NCBI RefSeq assembly: GCF_002419965.1
Contig: NZ_DIHC01000038.1
Location: 124,001 to 188,000 of the forward strand
DNA: 64,000 bases
Reading direction: 5' to 3'
Source: Pseudomonas sp. UBA5706
Lineage (GTDB): Bacteria > Pseudomonadota > Gammaproteobacteria > Pseudomonadales > Pseudomonadaceae
Shown: positions 61,588-64,000 of the stretch, in pieces
How positions within the stretch are numbered: position 1 is the stretch's first letter
Layout: each line of letters begins with the position of its first letter
Position numbers and translations under genes: made by a program
The notes under the pieces: model-generated
What the model was told of the DNA's origin: nothing
The model's database searches: none
The model's input: the letters and a program-made list of their open reading frames with translations, nothing else

Positions 61588-62583
61588 ATGCAAACGCGTC
61601 AACTTGGCAAAAACGGGCCTCAGCTCTCGGCCATCGGCCTGGGCTGCATGGGCATGACCGACTTCTACACCACCGGCGGTGATGAAAAGGAAGCGATCGC
61701 GACCCTGCACCGCGCACTGGAACTGGGCGTCACGTTGTTCGACACCGCGGACATGTATGGTCCTCATACCAACGAAGAACTGCTGGGCAAAGCGCTGATC
61801 GGCAAGCGCGATCAGGCCTTTATCGCCAGCAAGTTCGGTATCGTGCGTACGCCGGGCGATGCAGCCGCCCGGGGTGTCGATGGCAGCCCGGAATACATCA
61901 AGGCCGCCATTGACGGCACGTTGCAGCGGCTAAAGATCGATACCCTGGACCTGTATTACCAGCACCGTATTGACCCCAATATCAGCATTGAAGAGTCGGT
62001 CGGCACCATGGCTGAGCTGGTGCAGGCGGGCAAGGTCCGCTATCTGGGCCTGAGCGAAGCATCGGCGGGCACACTGGCGCGCGCGCACAAGGTCCATCCC
62101 ATCGCTGCCCTGCAGACCGAGTATTCGCTATGGAGCCGTGAGCCGGAAGAAAATGGCGTATTGGAGACGTGTCGCAAGCTGGGCATTGCCTTCGTCCCCT
62201 ATAGCCCGCTTGGACGCGGTTTTCTCACCGGCACCCTGAAAAGCCCCGACGATTTTGCCGCCGACGATTACCGCCGCAGCAGTCCGCGCTTTCAGGGTGA
62301 AAACTTTGCGAAAAACCTGTTGCTGGTCGAAAAAGTACAGCAACTGGCAACAGACAAAGGTTTGACTGCCGGTCAGCTAGCCCTGGCCTGGGTCCTCGCC
62401 CAGGGCAACGACGTGATTCCGATTCCAGGCACCAAGCAGCGCAAATACCTGGAGGAAAACGTGGCGGCGCTGGACGTGCAACTCAGTACCCGCGAGCTTG
62501 AGGCGTTGAAGGACCTGTTCCCGGCAAGTGCGGTCGCCGGTGGGCGGTATACCGATACGGCGATGAAGCTGGTCAACGGGTAG
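61588..62583 (+). CDS. Aldo/keto reductase
   Basis: A 331-residue NADPH-dependent aldo/keto reductase. MQTRQLGKNGPQLSAIGLGC is the opening strand pattern, and the tetrad is visible as Asp and Tyr in LFDTADMYGPHTNEEL, Lys in FIASKFGIV and His in YYQHRIDPNI. IPIPGTKQRKYLEENV binds the cofactor phosphate. It would reduce aldehydes or ketones to alcohols. AAGGA stands before the ATG. It is divergent from the LysR gene, its likely regulator. Confidence 0.93.
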   Translation: MQTRQLGKNGPQLSAIGLGCMGMTDFYTTGGDEKEAIATLHRALELGVTLFDTADMYGPHTNEELLGKALIGKRDQAFIASKFGIVRTPGDAAARGVDGSPEYIKAAIDGTLQRLKIDTLDLYYQHRIDPNISIEESVGTMAELVQAGKVRYLGLSEASAGTLARAHKVHPIAALQTEYSLWSREPEENGVLETCRKLGIAFVPYSPLGRGFLTGTLKSPDDFAADDYRRSSPRFQGENFAKNLLLVEKVQQLATDKGLTAGQLALAWVLAQGNDVIPIPGTKQRKYLEENVAALDVQLSTRELEALKDLFPASAVAGGRYTDTAMKLVNG

Positions 62584-62601
62584 CCATTTTCGCGAATGGG
62601 T

Positions 62602-62626
62602 CGTTCCCCCGCTCTGCGTGGGAACG
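62602..62626. repeat. REP-like palindromic element
   Basis: cgttcccccgc-tct-gcgtgggaacg is an 11-base dyad with one mismatch. Its gttcccacgc/gcgtgggaac arms are the form seen in a common Pseudomonas intergenic repeat. A weaker second half may persist near 62682-62710. It sits between convergent genes, where it may also help termination. Confidence 0.6.
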
Positions 62627-62715
62627 CCGCGCTTGGCACACTACGCCTTCTCTTGGGCTGACGCGGGGCATCAAGGGATGCGTGACCACGCTGATGCCTG
62701 GGCACGATCTCAGCG

Positions 62716-64000
62716 TTAAAAATCTCGCTTATAGAAGATATCCAGCGAACTGGCGACGCCGCCCGCCGCCTCCAGATACACCTTCTTGCTTAGCAGATAG
62801 CGCAGCGTAATGGTATTCGCCGGTTCGAACACGCCTACCCCATACCGCACGCTGAGTTTGTCGGTGATCTTGCCGCTGGCGACCACGGCGGTCTTGTCGC
62901 CGCTGCCCGAGGTATCCAGGTCGAAGTCCTTGATCCCCAGCCCCGACGCCAGCTTGCCGGCGGTCGACGAGCCGCCCGCCAGGCCCAGCGCCAGCGCAGC
63001 CTGGGCGACCATGTTGTTGTCCTCACCGTTGGTGCTCAGGGGACGCCCCAGCACCAGGTAGGACAGGGCCTGTTCCTGGCTCATGGCCGGTTCCGAGAAC
63101 ACCGTGGTGGTCGGCTGCTCGGCGCTGCCGGTCAGGCGTATTCCGGCGACTACATCATCGGTCTGACGGATCGCCTCGATGTCCAGATAGGGCTGATCCA
63201 CCGGCCCGGCAAACAGCAGCCGCGCCTTGCGAATGGTCAGACGCTGGCCATAGGCCCGATACCGGCCGTCATTGAGGTTCAATTCGCCGCGGGTATCGAG
63301 GTTGTCACCAATGTGCACATGTCCAGCCAGGTTGGCGGTCAGCCCGAATCCGCTGAAGCTGAGCTTGTCCTGGCCGACCTCAACGTTGACGTCCATGGCA
63401 ATCGCCATGGGTGGCTTGCCCTGCTCGGTCTGCGCGCCGACGATGACGGTATCGTCAGATACCTTGACCGTGGAGGGCGGCAGTTGGCGAACGGTGATCT
63501 CGCCTTTTGGGATCAGCACCTTGCCAGAAACCGCCAGTCGATCACCTTGCAGGGTGATTTTCAGATCGGGCGTCGCTTCAAGCCTGGCGTACGGTTCAAC
63601 CGTGATCGGCAAGCGCGAGCCCTGCAAGCTGACGTCGACATCCAGCGCCTCGGCCCAGCCGATATGCCCGCCGATACTGCCCTGTCCGGTCGGCCCGCTA
63701 CTCCAGTTGCCTTTCATCTGCACGTTCTCACCGGCGATCATGGCCTGCACATTGAGTTTTTCCAGGCTGACGGGCAGCTCCGGACCGGACACTTGGCCAT
63801 CGCTCAAGGTCACGTTGCCATTAACTTGCGGCGCCAGCAGCCCACCTGAAATACGCCCGTTGCCGTTGAGTTTGCCGTTGAGCTTCTCAATCATCGGCAC
63901 GAACGGCCGTGCCACCGAGACGTCCAGGCCCGTCAGGGTGAAGTCACCATTGACCGGCTTGTTCTTGCCCAGTGGATCGATGCTTAACCGCGCCAGCAGG
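62716..64000 (-). CDS. tamB: Translocation/assembly module protein TamB, C-terminal part (start outside window)
   Basis: The frame is open to the right edge, giving about 427 residues of the C-terminal DUF490 region of TamB. Features are the long beta-helix (GRISGGLLAPQVNGNVTLSD, GELNLNDGRYRAYGQRLTI), VAGIRLTGSAEQPTTTVFSE and the C-terminal MSQEQALSYLVLGRP, ending SLDIFYKRDF. TamB is anchored in the inner membrane and spans the periplasm to work with TamA in outer-membrane homeostasis and lipid or autotransporter delivery. The N-terminal part, and tamA if adjacent, would lie beyond the window. The ATG at 63915 is internal. Confidence 0.92.
   Translation of the reverse strand, partial: LLARLSIDPLGKNKPVNGDFTLTGLDVSVARPFVPMIEKLNGKLNGNGRISGGLLAPQVNGNVTLSDGQVSGPELPVSLEKLNVQAMIAGENVQMKGNWSSGPTGQGSIGGHIGWAEALDVDVSLQGSRLPITVEPYARLEATPDLKITLQGDRLAVSGKVLIPKGEITVRQLPPSTVKVSDDTVIVGAQTEQGKPPMAIAMDVNVEVGQDKLSFSGFGLTANLAGHVHIGDNLDTRGELNLNDGRYRAYGQRLTIRKARLLFAGPVDQPYLDIEAIRQTDDVVAGIRLTGSAEQPTTTVFSEPAMSQEQALSYLVLGRPLSTNGEDNNMVAQAALALGLAGGSSTAGKLASGLGIKDFDLDTSGSGDKTAVVASGKITDKLSVRYGVGVFEPANTITLRYLLSKKVYLEAAGGVASSLDIFYKRDF

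Noticed and set aside
1..64000. CRISPR arrays, tRNA or rRNA genes, prophage structural genes
   Set aside because: No regularly spaced repeats, no cloverleaf-like sequences and no phage structural proteins were seen when reading the window.

Overview
The window reads as a chromosomal stretch of a Pseudomonas, probably of the fluorescens/putida side of the genus. Reasons: high, even GC; the MuxABC-OpmB type tripartite pump with two RND permeases; a GlgE / TreS-maltokinase / GlgB block; a phosphatidylcholine synthase; a Pseudomonas-type oxaloacetate decarboxylase; and an AtsRBC-like sulfate-ester transporter. No rRNA, tRNA, CRISPR array, prophage or intact insertion sequence was seen. Species assignment is inference.

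Layout. (1) 0-3.8 kb: the tail of a TetR regulator overlapping an enoyl-CoA hydratase, then a patchy, lower-GC stretch with a frameshifted DUF4209 remnant, a small cysteine-containing secreted protein and an orphan tyrosine recombinase. (2) 3.8-23.7 kb: the most unusual part, a sulfatase plus rhamnogalacturonan-lyase locus. On the minus strand are a TonB-dependent receptor (TBDR), a Tat-exported Cys-type sulfatase and its formylglycine-generating enzyme. On the plus strand are an esterase, a PL4-type rhamnogalacturonan lyase and a LysR regulator. A second minus-strand run carries an AtsR-like binding protein, a second TBDR closely related to the first, a Tat-exported PL26/YetA-like lyase and a DUF6250 protein. 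A divergent plus-strand run carries an Fsr-like MFS protein, a double-length fused ABC permease (AtsB-like) and its ATPase (AtsC-like). The two divergent promoter regions share a 44-bp element. (3) 23.7-24.9 kb: a decayed second sulfatase/phosphonate monoester hydrolase and the tail of an unknown gene. (4) 24.9-30.7 kb: oxaloacetate decarboxylase, RidA, RlhA, a small secreted protein, phosphatidylcholine synthase and a DUF971 pseudogene. (5) 30.7-35.6 kb: a DecR-like Lrp regulator divergent from a cysteine desulfurase, a PatB/MalY C-S lyase and gamma-glutamyltransferase, consistent with cysteine and glutathione sulfur turnover. (6) 36-39.4 kb: two convergent overlapping MFS genes and an SH3-domain envelope protein. 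(7) 39.7-47.4 kb: glgE, treS-mak and glgB, tightly coupled. (8) 47.7-64 kb: a small proline-rich protein, a MocR regulator, an SDR, muxABC-opmB, tpx, a LysR/aldo-keto reductase pair and the C-terminal part of tamB.

How it fits together (inference). The 3.8-23.7 kb locus looks like a Pseudomonas counterpart of a polysaccharide utilization locus. Outer-membrane receptors would import oligosaccharides, exported lyases and an esterase would cut a pectin-like rhamnogalacturonan, a formylglycine-activated sulfatase would free sulfate, and an Ats/Ssu-type ABC system would take up the sulfate ester or sulfonate product. A sulfated or sulfate-decorated rhamnogalacturonan-like glycan, or a plant aryl-sulfate released with pectin, would explain why both gene sets are interleaved. 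The sequence alone cannot prove this.
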